The notes under the pieces were generated by a model. The model did no database searches, was not told the DNA's origin, and saw only the letters and a program-made list of their open reading frames with translations. From the NCBI GenBank assembly GCA_023052935.1, contig CM041293.1:54796725-54860724 (forward strand): a DNA stretch of 64,000 nucleotides. Reading direction: 5' to 3'. This document shows, one piece after another, positions 43,256 through 55,374 of the stretch (positions are counted from its first letter, which is position 1; every line of letters starts with the position of its first letter). A program made the translations under genes and the position numbers. Source of the stretch: Piezodorus guildinii (Eukaryota > Arthropoda > Insecta > Hemiptera > Pentatomidae).

Positions 43256-44328
43256 AACTCCTGGTCATAGGTATTGCACTACTTAAAAATATTTGAATTT
43301 TACAAAATTATCAAATGGTGAATCTCGTGACCGAACCATTCTTTTGAGATAATACCAAGCGTGCTCGATTGGGTTAAGGTCAGGTATTCAGAAACACATG
43401 TTGTCTTGTGAGGACGAGCATTATCATGCATTACCAATGATTCAGAACCTATGAATGGCATAAAAGGCACTACATGATCTTGAAGAATCATTTCTGCATA
43501 ACCCAAAGCACCTCCCCTCCCAAGATGGCTCTGTTTCTTAAGTGCTATACCGTTCTCTAGGCCTTCTCCTGGTTCTAGTTTACAGCCATCTAGGCTGTTA
43601 AGGGCCACGCTCGTCACATCAGTGAATAAAAGCTTTTTCCAATCCTGCACAGTCCAAGATTGGTGTTCCCTTACATATCTTAATAATTTTACACGGCGTT
43701 CTGCAGTTAGAAGAGGACCTTACACTGGCCTTCTTGACCTGAGGTTTGACTCTTTATTTTCTAATGACCGTTGACTCCGAGATTAATAACCCTCGAAAAC
43801 CACCGATGAAGTTTTTAATGGAAGACTCAGTAGAATTACGCTTCCGAAGTAATTGTATCTTAATGAAGCGGTCATCTATTAAGTTAGTGACCCTTAGACG
43901 CCCTGACGTTGTCTCGAATGACTACCAGTCTCCCTGTGCCTTTTTATTGTCCTTGAAACGGTAGAATAGTGAATCCCAAGGCGATTAATGTAACTCAATG
44001 ATTTGCCTTCTTCATAGAGAGTGATGATTCTGACCGAATTATTGTGACTTAAACGATTCATTGTGAATAAAATTAATTGTTTTAACTAGACCTGAGAGAA
44101 CAGACTTGATTCAAACGAAAGATAAACATGGAGAGAAAGTAAATTTAAATGAATAATACAAAATTCCTTCATTTATTTGTAAACATTGAATAAAAATGAT
44201 ATGTCTAATCCCTAATATCTCTTATTTAATAAATAATAATACTATAAATATAAATAAAGTCTGGATTAAAGGTCAAACCAAGAAAATCTCGAGAATTATG
44301 GGTGTTGCAATACTTTTGACGGGGAGTG
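43256..44328 (-). mobile_element. Tc1-like element, minus strand, degenerate
   Basis: TA dinucleotides flank a 1,073 bp element (43254-43255 and 44329-44330). The right end reads CACTCCCCGTCAAAAGTATT plus GCAACACCC on the minus strand. The left end, 'actcctggtcataggtattg' plus cac, is its eroded inverse. Size and ends are typical of Tc1 elements and distinct in sequence from the 8.9 kb element. Confidence 0.8.
43300..44061 (-). pseudogene. Tc1-like transposase pseudogene
   Basis: Starts at an ATG at 44061: MNRLSHNNSVRIITLYEEG, then an HTH-like 'SLSYINRLGIHYSTVSR' (N-terminal DNA-binding domain). Frameshifts follow near 43930 and 43750. The catalytic part gives WKKLLFTDVTSVALNSLDG (first Asp), GSESLVMHDNARPH (second Asp, about 43408-43428) and, after another shift, PDLNPIEHAWYYLKRMV (the Glu of DD34E, about 43350-43385). 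All three catalytic acids are still visible, but in different frames, so the enzyme is dead. Role in life: cut-and-paste transposition into TA. Confidence 0.88.
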
Positions 44329-44330
44329 TA

Positions 44331-44934
44331 TATTAAGATTATTCAGATAATGCAGAATTGACAAGAAAACAAACGTGTTATTTCTTAATATTTCTAATAC
44401 AATTACCTTATAAGACTCTTTTTAGAGTTGGTTAGGTGTGAAAATCCTTATTACATTCTGAAACGTTTCCTTGCCCCTATCTTCCCCCTGGCAGGCATTA
44501 TAATCGATTCACTCCGCTGGTCAGTGGAAGAGAGGGGTCCGCCAATTCTGCATCTTATCACCTTCTCACCAAGGAGCTACCACTGCCCATTTTACATAAT
44601 ACATAATATTTTTTTTATAAAAAGTGGTTCGGATAATTTATTTGAAGTCATATATATTTTTATAATATCCGTAAATTTTTATTTTTGTTTTAGTTTATAC
44701 TTTCCCTCGACCAGAATCGCTCGAAAAAACATGAACTAATTCAGTCTAATATTTATAAATTAATAGAGGCACAACAATTCTTTATTTATTCTATAACAAG
44801 TCCCTTCAGAATGACATTAAAGGTAAAGGAAATTAGAACGTCTGTATCTTAGATTAGAGTAAAAATTAATAGTCCTATGTAATTAATAGCATAGGAAAAT
44901 AAATTAACAGGTAATAAAACCCTTAATAAAATAA
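44331..44934. repeat. Gene-free stretch with GC-rich island
   Basis: 44440-44600 is GC-rich: 'cccctatcttccccctggca', 'attataatcgattcactccg', 'ctggtcagtggaagagaggg'. The ~100-codon plus frame through it is probably accidental. The rest is AT-rich. Confidence 0.4.
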
Positions 44935-45775
44935 AATCTGGTGCGGGCAACACAAGACTTTCGCTTATCTCCGTTTTCAAAATCGATTAGAGAATTTTCG
45001 AATATGAGTGAAACCATTAAATAATTAGTTTAATGGAATTTCTAGAGAAACATGTGTTTTATTAAAAATCTATTATATTATTATCTATAATAATCAGTTA
45101 GTTTTATCGGCTTTTTGTCACTATTTATTAAATTTTACAAGCTTTTATATAAGATAATATTTTTTCTAAAATCATTCGCTTTCCATCGTTGAATTATTCA
45201 TGTATATTTATTACTGTTCATATGTTGAAAAACAAAAAAATGCTTTTAAAAAATAATTTTTCAGTTTTCTCTCTTAGCTGGGTATCGAATGCGTTAAACC
45301 TATTTATTTACCTGTTTTTCATCAGTGGTAACAAGATAATATGGTAATTATATGGAATATACAAAATAAAAGGCACTTTAAAGGAAGACAATTTAAAATA
45401 TCGGCAGTTATGCGCTGTCAAACTACTTTAATCAGAATTAAACCTACATAATATTTGAGCCCATTAAATTTTTCATCGACATAGTGAATTTAATCAAAAT
45501 CGTTAATAGGTGCAAAATGCATGGTATAAAGTGGCTCTTCTGGTTAGCCGATTTTGATGAAAAGTTTTTCTAAATATAAAATTTCATTATCATAGGACTT
45601 TTTGTTTACGCGCGGGAGTTACCACACACAGACCTTTTTGCGGAACTTGGTTGTTTGTACTCAAGAGATCCTAATATGTGTATCTTCGTTGGATACTGGA
45701 ATTCGAAAATGTCCATATTGACAATACATTCCTCTACTATATATTTCATAAATAGGTAAGTGGAAGTAATAACAG
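44935..45775 (-). repeat. Repeat A, near full-length (reverse)
   Basis: 'aaatctggtgcgggcaacac', 'cagttagttttatcggcttt', 'gctgggtatcgaatgcgtta', 'atgcatggtataaagtggct' and 'tactatatatttcataaata' then ggtaagtggaagt. Confidence 0.82.
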
Positions 45776-45929
45776 GTATTTTCTGCCTTAAAGAAGAATA
45801 TACAATAGTTCCACGTATATAAAATGTACCTTTATACAATACTCGGCATCCTCCTTGTTCTCTAGGATTTCCTTTGAATATCGTACCATGCAGAGTGTGA
45901 TATATACTTCTTTAATAATAGCATGGCTG

Positions 45930-46110
45930 GAGCGGAGAGTGCCCTTCCCCTATTTCCCGTTATATTTTCCCCATTTCCCCTCACCCTATCAGCCCTCGGC
46001 AAGCATTATAATCGATTTAGCCGTACGGTCAGTGCAAGACGGGAGGGCGAATCGCCGGCCAATCTTCCGTAGGGGGGAGGGTGGCTACTCTTGTTTTGCA
46101 TCCACTCAGG
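45930..46110. repeat. GC-rich island
   Basis: 'gccctcggcaagcattataa', 'tcgatttagccgtacggtca', 'gcaagacgggagggcgaatc'. Shares ATAATCGATT and GGTCAGTG with the 44.4 and 59.7 kb islands. Confidence 0.45.
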
Positions 46111-46235
46111 AATATTTATTTTTGAATAATATCGTCTTTTACTTTTGCTGATTACCTATTTATCAGACGTGTTTTAAGGAAGAGTATTGAGATCGTGAAA
46201 ATTTTAGAAGGAGAATGGTGACTTCAAATTGGAAA

Positions 46236-46815
46236 AAAAAATCTGGTGCGCGCAACACACGACTTTAATTTACTTGCATTGTTAAAATCAATTTAAGAAC
46301 TTTCTAAAAGTTTTGAAATGAAAATATATCAAAACAAAAGGATCAATTATATTGAATTTCAATAGAAACATGTACTTTATTACTTAAACTTAAATATATA
46401 TAGAATATATAGTAACGGAAAGTATTGGAAAATTTTCAAGTCCCACAAAATGGTCTGTGTGTAAGTTTGGTAAGTCCAGCGCGAAAACGAAAAGTCCTAT
46501 GAAACTGAAATCCCATATTTAAGACAACTATACGCCCGAGATTGTTACAGCCACTTTTTTCATCAAAATCAACTACTAACTACAAGAGCCACTTTACACC
46601 ATGCATTTATATCGATGTAAAATTCAATAGGCTTCAATATCATGTAGGTTTTATTCTGATTGAAATAGTCTGACAGGGTTTAAATGCCGATATTTCAAAA
46701 TGTCTTCCTTTAAAGTACTATTAATGTAGTACTTATGAAATTGACCATATCATCTGATTAGCATTGTAAAAAATCAGGTAAATATATAAGTTGAATGAAT
46801 TCGATATCCAACTAA
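46236..46815. repeat. Repeat A, reverse tail fused to forward head
   Basis: 46236-46380 is a reverse tail ('aaaatctggtgcgcgcaaca'). It abuts a forward copy from 46382 ('tatagaatatatagtaacgg') that continues through 'gaattcgatatccaacta' near 46815. Confidence 0.72.
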
Positions 46816-47132
46816 TATAACAGTCTTGAAGTATTTAATTCGGGCTTATACTTCGAAATATTAAAATTAGTCTTTTTCGTGCATAACTTACCCTCCAACC
46901 CTAGTATTGACAGACTTGTGCTATTTCGGACTGACTGTTGCATCGGAAAGAGAGCGGCTACATTACAATAAAATGCGTTGTTATTATAATATATTCCAAG
47001 TACCGGAAGAAATTGCCACGTTCTGTATTCTTTCGAAGTTACAGCAATTATTATGTTGTAATCATTGTGAAACATCAGTTTATACCTCACTAGTTTACAA
47101 TTTTTTAATTTTCAACAATTTTTATTAAGTAA
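46816..47132. other. Gene-free stretch
   Basis: Overlapping frames on both strands (46812-47128) have no recognisable motif. Confidence 0.4.
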
Positions 47133-48112
47133 AATTAAAATCTGTCCCAATTTGGACATCAATAGTAGTGCTGAAAGATATCATACATACTAGATTCATA
47201 CAATATTTACACACCATAAAATTACAATAAAATATATACACAATAATGAATCAATACAATAAAGTCAAGAATTCACTTATACCTATATACACATACACAC
47301 ACTCATACATACATCACATTGAGTGGAGAATCTAGCCAGTGCTAGAACTCCAATATATTTACAAAAGGTCGCGGGGCCACTGCCGTTTCAACCTTCTAGG
47401 TGGGTTGAATGGATGAGTGGAGCTGGATAGGGATTGAGCTAGAGGATTAGGATGGTGAATGAGGTTCTGGTGGAATTTTGAAAATTTGGATGGAATTAGG
47501 TCTGAAATAAATGGAACATTAAGGTCGTGGTGCAAGTTATAGTTGGAGACATAATAAGGAGCATTTACTATTGGGCGGAGGACTTTGGATTGAATGCGTT
47601 TGATGTTAGTACGTTTAGATGTCCTCACAGTTCAAGTCCGTAGGTCCAGATGAGCTTCAGTATCGTCTTGTAGATTAATAATTTGTTGTCAACTGTAAGT
47701 TCAGATTTTCTGTTGAGTAGTCGGTATAACTGTCCGAATCGTCGGTTGAGTTCTTGTCTTTTAAGTCTTGTATGTGGGTTCCAAGTCAATGTTTTGTCAA
47801 ACAGTAAGCCAAGATACCGGACTGTATCTGAGGGAGGAATCGGTAATGAGTTGAAATAAACTGGCGGACAGGATTTTCGTCTAAGAGTAAAGGTTATGTG
47901 TTTACATTTGGCTTCGTTCACCTTTACTCGCCAGTTATCCCACCAGTGTTCGATAAGAAAAAGGTGTCTCTGAAGGTTTAAGGATGCAGTTTCAGGATTG
48001 GAACTGGATGATAGGATGGCGGTGTCGTCTGCAAAAGTTGCCAGAAAGGTATCAGGATGTGTAGGAATATCAGCAGTGTAAAGGATGTAGAGGATGGGTC
48101 CCAAGACGCAGT
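47133..48112 (-). pseudogene. Jockey-like non-LTR RT, second subfamily, truncated and frameshifted
   Basis: Minus strand. Opens near 48110 with LGPILYILYTADIP, then FADDTAIL (catalytic F-A-D-D), WRVKVNEAKCKHITFTLRR, VRYLGLLFDKTLTWNPHTRL and ILKLIWTYGLEL. A frameshift near 47630 is followed by IKRIQSKVLRPIVNAPYYVS and PPRRLKRQWPRDLL, with the stop at 47359. It ends in ~225 bp of 3' UTR with a short A-rich end near 47133. The variant active site and clear divergence show it is a different subfamily from 41.9 kb. N-terminal RT motifs and the endonuclease are missing. Confidence 0.9.
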
Positions 48113-49102
48113 TTACAATTCAATTTATCAAAATATTAGTACACTATAATATATATTACGTTGCCATTTGTTATCTCCCCTTTTCTATTTCTATCATCTC
48201 ATGTCCCTCATTAAGAAGCCTAGTTTTTAACAAAGCCTATTAATCCTGATTTATGACTTGAAATATTATATCTTCTGATGAAATGTCAACATTTTTTTTT
48301 TTTTCCAGAGAATCTATGAATGTTTCATTCTATTATTGTCTTTTTAATTGCTGGAAGATTTAGGTCTCGAAACCAGGAATCCATTCCAGTATAAATTACT
48401 CTCCAGATTTATGTTTTAAATTAATTACTTTTCTTTATAATTTTGAACCTGGCAAGAGCGCTGTTAATTCAGCTTTCCATCGTGCTATATATTTCGTAAG
48501 ATTACACATAAATAAATTTATTTGAAAAAATTTGAAATACTTTGCTATGGTTCGTTCTGCCGTTAATTAACAAAATTAAACCGGCTGCTCATATTTTATA
48601 AATCTCTTAAAATTATTGCATTGCAAGAGAGACTTTAAACATTATATTTTATATCAATTGTGGATAAACGGGTAAAGATATTTTTATTTAACCGACCTAA
48701 TAAAACTTTATTATTTTATTATGGTGATAGTATAGCAATTCGATTATTTAACTATCGCAATTTCTATTTCACATGATTAACGTTTTTATTTTCAGTATTA
48801 TCTGTTTTGTTTTTACGGTAATAAATCTGTAGGTAATTGTTTTACCCATTTAAACTGAACTGCTGCTGAAACACACTTAAAATAAACAGCATATTTTTTT
48901 CTGAGGAAATAAGTGCCAAATTAATCTGTAAAATAAAAGGTGGTAAAGTGAGTATAAGGAAACACATTTGAGTACCGTGAATTTAGAGAAGAGCATGCAG
49001 TATTTAAATATTTATTGAGAATTTTGTGTCGTTTAAGACTGGAAATCTCATATCTTCTGATAAAGTGTCAAAAGATTTATTCAAGATATGTTATTTCATA
49101 TT
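48113..49102. other. Gene-free AT-rich stretch
   Basis: About 1 kb without recognised repeat or frame; T-run at 48293-48305. Confidence 0.45.
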
Positions 49103-49366
49103 TATAGGTGGAAATAATCGGGAGTCAGACTTTTTTTAAATATTTTATTTTTGCCGACGTTTTGGCCTAAGCTTGTTAGCTATCATTAAGTTATTACTGA
49201 GCTATGTCCAAGCAGTTAATTTGATGCTTGGACGCGGCTCAGTAATGCCCTGATGACTCACAAGCTTGAGCTGAAACGTTGGCAAAATTAAAATATTTAA
49301 AAAAATACTGACTCCTGATTATTTCCACCTATAAAAGTTTCTACAGTCGACTATACATCCTCAATA
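49103..49366 (+). mobile_element. Foldback element family 1, copy 2
   Basis: Same structure as 10799-11046: arms tataggtgga... / ...tccacctata (49103-49333), motif CTGATGACTCACAAGCTTGA then GCTGAAACGTTGGC in the right arm, and the same tail 'agtttctacagtcgactata' plus catcctcaatata. More diverged, with a longer centre. Confidence 0.85.
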
Positions 49367-49545
49367 TATTTTATCGTAAGTATTTTCTTGAAAATCGGTG
49401 AAATAAAGTAATAATCTTGAATTTTTTATTTCTGTCGAAGAAGTCGCAAGGAGGTTAGACAGAACACAAGAAGCAGAAATGCATTTCATTTATATTTTTT
49501 GTTTAATTAACATAACCTAATTATTAGTGAATTCACTAATTCATT

Positions 49546-50249
49546 TTTACTTTCACCTACTATATATAGTAAGGAAAAGTATTGCGAATTTTCGAATTCC
49601 TGTTTTCAACGGAAATACACGTTTTAGGGTCCCCTGAGTCCAAATAACCAAGTCCCGCTAAAAGGGTCTGTGTGTGTGTGGTAATTCCCGGGCGGAAACG
49701 GTAAGTCCTATGAAATTGAAATTTCATATTTAAGACAACTATACGCCGGAGACGTGACAAAACTTTTTTCATCAAAATGAGCTTACCAGAAGATCCACTT
49801 AATCCCATGCATTTTGCACCTTATTTCGATTTTCTCGAAAACGGTTCTGACGATTTTGATTAAATTCGCTATATCGATGTAAGATAACTCCGCTATATCG
49901 ATGTAAGATAACTCCGCTATATAGATTGTGGGTGGTAACTCCGGCTCGTAAACGAAAAGTCCTATGAAACTGAAATTTCATATTCAAGGCAACTATACTA
50001 TACGCCCGAGATCTTACAGCAACTTTTTCATCAAAATCTTTATACTACGCATTTGGACCTTTTTGCGATTTTCTCAAAAACGGCTATAATGGTTTTGATT
50101 AAACTCTATATATCGATGTAATGTAATATACATGTATGATATACCGTTGAAAAGCTAAAGATTTTAGAAAAATATTATCTCATACACAAGCTTTTTAAAG
50201 TTAATAGAGAGTGATAAAATGAACATAGTACTAACTGATTATTTTAGAT

Positions 50250-50320
<71 letters not shown>

Positions 50321-50505
50321 CTAATATATATAGATTTTTTAATAAAACACATGTTCCTATATAAATTCAATTTAATTATTTCTTAGTTATTTATATTAGT
50401 TAGTTATATTAGTTTCACGTATTTTTATCTCTTACTGTCTTTGAAAATTCTTTCATTAATTTTAAAAATGGAGGTAAGTGATAGTCGCGTGTTGCCCGCA
50501 CCAGA
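49546..50505 (+). repeat. Repeat A (forward) with internal tandem and (AT)n
   Basis: Head 'actttcacctactatatata', tail 'ggaggtaagtgatagtcgcg'. A short tandem of ~26 bp units ('gctatatcgatgtaagataa') at 49867-49925 is followed by a repeat of the 'cctatgaaactgaaatttca' block, so part of the head occurs twice. An (AT)n tract lies at about 50256-50318 inside 'gataataatataatagattt'. Confidence 0.82.
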
Positions 50506-51360
50506 TTTTTTCATATAGTTTTCAATAATTTTCCAGATAATTTATATTTTAATTTTTTATGAGTGTTCATTACTTTTAGTGGGTTTTTTTTTTTCATTAA
50601 TTTTTCCCTCCCGTTTTTTTTTTGTTATTTCAACACTTATTATTCCTAGGAAAACGCACAAACCTCCCAATTGACATCAAAGTCTTAGGACTATCATTAA
50701 CTCAATTAGGGAAATTTAAGCTGTTAACCATCCGCAAAGAATTTCGTAAATGATATTGAAAACTACATCAAAATCTGTCGCGTTGTTCAAAAGTTCACCG
50801 AAAACAAAGTTTGATTTTTTATAGAGCTATCTATGGCTTCACTAAAGTTATGTCATAATGTTGTAGATCTTCTTATTTACTGACAATCCAAAGTTCAATA
50901 AATTATGAAGAATATATGAATATATTAAATATATTTAAACTTCTTTAACTGCGATTAGGGTGAAACTGGATGGTTGGATGACGTCAATGCAACGAAAACG
51001 CTAGTTCTCTAGTTTACCACCAGTCTTATCCCTTTAACATTATCAGAATAATAACAGTTTCTTTGCTGCTGGTGCTCTTAAGATGTTAATATATATATAT
51101 GTGTTATATATTTATACGCTTAGCTCTTTATTAACCTCAAGCATAGCAAATTAGAATATAGAATGCAGTCTCAACATAATGATTATTAGTCTGAATTATT
51201 AATAATATTGTCAATTCGCTTTAAAAAATAACTTTAAAACTGTTCAAATATTACAAAGAGTGTTTTTAAATTTTGAAAAAGAAGAGTGTAAATCACCCAT
51301 TCTTGAGTATATACAAGTTTAGAATACGAAACATATATAACGCTCATTAATTTTTTTTTT
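50506..51360. other. Gene-free stretch
   Basis: AT-rich, no recognised family repeat. One short segment (50940-51010) is less AT-rich. Confidence 0.45.
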
Positions 51361-51373
51361 CTATATATATATA

Positions 51374-51405
<32 letters not shown>

Positions 51406-51559
51406 GATATTCTATATATATACACAAGCTTGTAATATTTAATAAGGAGTGATGAAAACCAGATAAAGCTAACTGATTGTTTAAGATAATAATATAATTG
51501 ATTTTTTTAATAAAACACATGTTTTTATAGAAATTTAATTTAATCTCTCTTTTTTTTCT

Positions 51560-51598
<39 letters not shown>
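51361..51598 (+). repeat. Repeat A 3' fragment between two (AT)n tracts
   Basis: 51421-51545 ('acacaagcttgtaatattta', 'taaaacacatgttttta') is repeat A. (AT)n tracts lie on either side at about 51361-51421 and 51563-51598. Confidence 0.65.
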
Positions 51599-51599
<1 letters not shown>

Positions 51600-51602
<3 letters not shown>

Positions 51603-52290
51603 TTTTACTGGATTTTGGTTTCAGCTAACTCCTAAACCACCGGATGGATTTTAATACGGTTTTCACTATCCTTTGGGGCATTGTTTTCTGAAGTTTTATA
51701 AGTTAAATAAATTGAAATTTAGGTTTTCTTTAAATGGGAAAAATAAACTTTCTGTGACCGATTCATAAACCTATTACTCCTGAATTATAAGTAGCGACAT
51801 AGACGTATAATATACCGTTGGGAAGCACAAGATGTTAGAAAAGTTAATATGCAACAAAACAAATCGTTCAAGTGACTGTGAATTAGTTGTAAGCCTTCAA
51901 AGAGCATGAGCAAATGCTATTTGTAATGTTGTGAAAGAGGGAGGTTAGTGTTTCATGGTGATCGTACAGATCATATGTACCAAATCGTACGTAAGTTGTA
52001 AACATAAATTAAACTTTATTATAAACTATTTTTACTTTTAGGTCATTTTACAAAAATAGTTGTTCCACTGGAAACTTAATGGGAATGCCATGGATACTAA
52101 ATTAACTTTAGTACATTAAAATATATTTAATGTTCTAATGAAATATAAAATTGTAATAAACCGAATAAAATAGGAATTGTTTAAGATAACAAACAAATAA
52201 CTAGACCAATTTATGTTTCACATTTCTGCCGATGATTAAATATAATAATAAAAGACGTTATATTATCTTCCAATATACTAATACTCTTCC
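51600..52290. other. Gene-free stretch
   Basis: 51790-51850 retains a weak repeat A trace ('gtataatataccgttgggaa'). Otherwise AT-rich and unassigned. Confidence 0.4.
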
Positions 52291-52299
52291 ATATTATCC

Positions 52300-52770
52300 A
52301 CTCCTTTACCTCAATAACATACCTATCCACTTCCACACCTTTGTAAGAAACCTTGGAGTTATTATTGATCAGAACCTATCTTAGAGTAATCATATTTCTC
52401 AAATCACCCCAAAACTCATCGTTATCCTAAAACAATTTCTAAGGTTTCGTGACTTTATCCCACCTAAAACCCGTATGCTACTCGTCTCTTCGCTCATTTC
52501 TCCCAGTTTGACTACGGTTGCGTTGTATATGGCGGGCTGTCTGAGAAATTCGATATGAGACTCAGAAGACTTATGAATTGTTTCATCAGATTCACATGTG
52601 CATAATAATGGATTTTTTGAAGGAAGCAGATCTGCTTCAAAAAATCCTTTCGTGCTACCCTATTTTGGAATTCCTTGCCTGTATCCATTCGTAAATCCTT
52701 ATCATTATCTACTTATAAACTCCAACTATTTCTCCATCTCCTAAAGCATCTATCTTCCCAACATATGTAA
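52300..52770 (+). pseudogene. Non-LTR RT C-terminal fragment (CR1/Jockey-like)
   Basis: Plus-strand relic. In one frame: LYLNNIPIHFHTFVRNLGVI and IDQNLS, a stop, then SNHISQITPKLIVILKQFLR and FIPPKTRMLLVSSLI. After a shift: FDYGCVVYGGLSEKFDMRLR and RLMNCFIRFTCA. After another shift: SFRATLFWNSLPVSIRKSL and KLQLFLHLLKHL, ending near 52770. 'NLGVxxDxxLS', 'F-D-Y-G' and 'LWNSLP-x-SIR' are C-terminal signatures of CR1/Jockey-group LINE RTs. The catalytic domain is missing. A family distinct from the other RT relics in the window. Confidence 0.88.
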
Positions 52771-52869
52771 TATTTAAAAGCTATAGATGATAACTATTCA
52801 TTGTCACAGAACCTGTCTTTTATTGTTAAATTGAAGTCTTAAACGACCAGACAATTATTATATTGTACT

Positions 52870-53520
52870 TGTGGTTAGGTGATAGTCGTGTGTTGCCCGC
52901 ACCGGATTTTTTAAATTATTATATGAGTTGTTTTTCTCAAAAACGGCTGTAACGATTTTCATTAAACTCGCTAGATCGATGTAAAATTGGAAGGGCTTTA
53001 ATATCATGTAGGTTTCGTTCTAATTGAAACAGTCGGACAGGGCATAAATGACTATAGTTAATATTTTCTTTCTCTAAACTATCTTCAATTTTGTAGATTT
53101 GAATAAATTAACTATATAATGTTGTTAGCATTAAATAAAACCGCTAAATATATAATTTAGATGAATTTGTTGATTAACTGAAACAGAAGAGTGCAAAAGT
53201 ATTTTTTATTGTAATTGGTTTGTTTTTTTAAGAACCGTATTATATGTATGTAATATACCGCTGGAGAGCTAAAATGTTTTTAAAAAAATATTATTTCATA
53301 CACAAAGTTATCAAATGTAATAGAGAGTGATGAAAAGCGCATAAAATTAATTGGTGTTCTAGACGATAATATAATAGATTATTTAATAAAACATATCGAA
53401 AATCAATTTAATTAATTCTTTAAACTAATTTCTTCTCTAACTGTATTTAAAAATTCTTCAATTGATTTAAACTAGGGAGGTAAGTGAAAGTTGTGTGTTG
53501 CGCGTGTCAGATTTTTTTTT
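52870..53520 (+). repeat. Repeat A: isolated tail plus 3' two-thirds (forward)
   Basis: A lone tail at 52872-52912 ('aggtgatagtcgtgtgttgc', ccgcaccggatttttt) precedes a copy starting at 'ttctcaaaaacggctgtaac' and ending 'gggaggtaagtgaaagttgt'. This looks like the remains of two tandem copies. Confidence 0.75.
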
Positions 53521-53569
53521 CTTGAAAAAATGTATACGAAGCATCTCGAAGCATTCTTGATGTTAGGAT

Positions 53570-53760
53570 CTAAGACTGGAGAATGGAGAAGAGTACTGGT
53601 GCTTGGTCTTCCAGCGGACTGACCAACCCTTCTTGGACCTGCCCAGTAAATCGATTATACAACTCCGCTGGAGAGGGATATCCAAGGCAATAGCAAATAG
53701 TATTACTACTACTCTTAAGCAAAGGGGTTAGAGGCTCGACTCTCGGGTTATGTCTTAAAA
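53570..53760. repeat. GC-rich island
   Basis: 'ccagcggactgaccaaccct' and 'cctgcccagtaaatcgatta', the inverse of the TAATCGATTTACTGGGC block at 59.7 kb. The ~80-codon minus frame is likely accidental. Confidence 0.45.
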
Positions 53761-53784
53761 AATAATAAAATGTATACTTAGAAA

Positions 53785-54830
53785 TTTGGTGCGTGCAACT
53801 TAGCAAGACTTTCACTTACCACCGTTGTTAAAATCGATTTAAGAATTTTTCAGAATACTCTTATACATGAAAATGAATTGTTAAAGTATTAATAAAATCA
53901 AGTTTCAATAGAAACTTGTGTTAAATTTAATAATCTTTTATATTTTTGTCTACAAAATCAGTTAGTTTTATTTAGCTTTTCATCACTCAACATTAACCTT
54001 TACATTTCCGTGTATTACGGAGAAAAGAGCAAAAACCATTTTTTGAAAATAAAAATAGTAATATTGATGTATAATATACCGTTGGAAAGCTAATGGTTTT
54101 ATAAAACATATATATCTTATACACAAAATTGTAAAAAATAACGGTGAGTGTTGAAAAGCCAATAAAAATAAATTTTTGTCGTAAATAATATTATAATTGA
54201 TTATTTAAAAATCTGGCGTAACGACTTTCACTTATCCTCTTAATTTATGTTAATTTGAGAATTTTCAAACAGATAAGAAATTATCAGAAACGATAATAAA
54301 TTGTTAAAAAATTATTTAGATTGGATTTTTAAAAAAACATGTAAACAATATAGTATATTATCTACGTCAAACAGTTTGTTTTATCGGCTTTTCATTACTC
54401 AACATTAACCTACACAATTCCGTGTATTAGATAAATTTTTTTCTAAAAACTTAAGCTCTCTAACGGTATATTATACATGTATATTACTGTTCTTGAGTTC
54501 AAAAACAAAATATTGCATTAACAATATTTTTGCTGTTTTGAGTATAACCAAACTCGTTACAACCGTTTTGGAAAAAATCGTAAAAAGGTCCTAAGGTATA
54601 AAGTGTTTCTTCTGATCCACTGATTTTGATGAAAAAGTTGCTGCATCATCTCGGACGTATAGTTGTCTTAAATATGTAATTTCAGTTTCGTACGAATTTC
54701 AGTTTTGGTGCTATACTTAGCACATACTGTCCCACGCGGTGACAAAGACCTTTTTGCGGGAGTTAGCTGTTTGGACTTACGGGACCCTAAAACGTATTAA
54801 TTTGTTTATTAGCAAAGCGCCTTTTATGTA
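53785..54830. repeat. Repeat A: reverse, forward and reverse pieces joined
   Basis: 53785-54020 reverse ('aatttggtgcgtgcaactta'), 54022-54195 forward ('cggagaaaagagcaaaaacc', 'ataccgttggaaagctaatg'), 54205-54800 reverse ('atctggcgtaacgactttca' to 'acgggaccctaaaacg'). Confidence 0.7.
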
Positions 54831-55374
54831 ATCATTTTTCTGCTGTCTTTTGAAAGGTTAGTTACTTTTCTAATAAAAATGATTTAAAATGAAGTTTTCT
54901 ATAGTTAACCTATCCCTTTATGTCATTTGAACTTTGAAGCAAATGCTGGCTGTACTTATCTCGTAAACTACACATACTGTGTGTGTGTGCGCGCGCATGT
55001 ATGTATATTGTAAGTTGATTCAATATATTTATTTTTTTGTTTCTTTGGAATAATTATTAGAAAGAATTATTCTTCTCCAATACATATTTAGAATCAATTA
55101 TATTTCATAGATCTTTAAATATTTATCTTCATTCAATTTTTAATCCCTGTATTTTTTTTCTTTCTTTTTCATGTTTCAATTTAAAAATCAAACTAAGGTT
55201 TACTTGATATCCTTCTTTTTCAGATGAGCTGCTTGACATGCAAGGACTTTTTAGAAACAGTAATTACAACTTCTAAGAATTGGCATTGTTGGAATTTAGT
55301 TTTATACTAGTATTTGTTATATTTTTAATATCACTGGTATATCATGCTTAATATGTGTCGTTTTCTGTATGACA
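54831..55374. other. Gene-free stretch
   Basis: Contains (TG)n(CG)n microsatellite 'ctgtgtgtgtgcgcgcgcat' near 54978. Otherwise AT-rich, unassigned. Confidence 0.45.
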
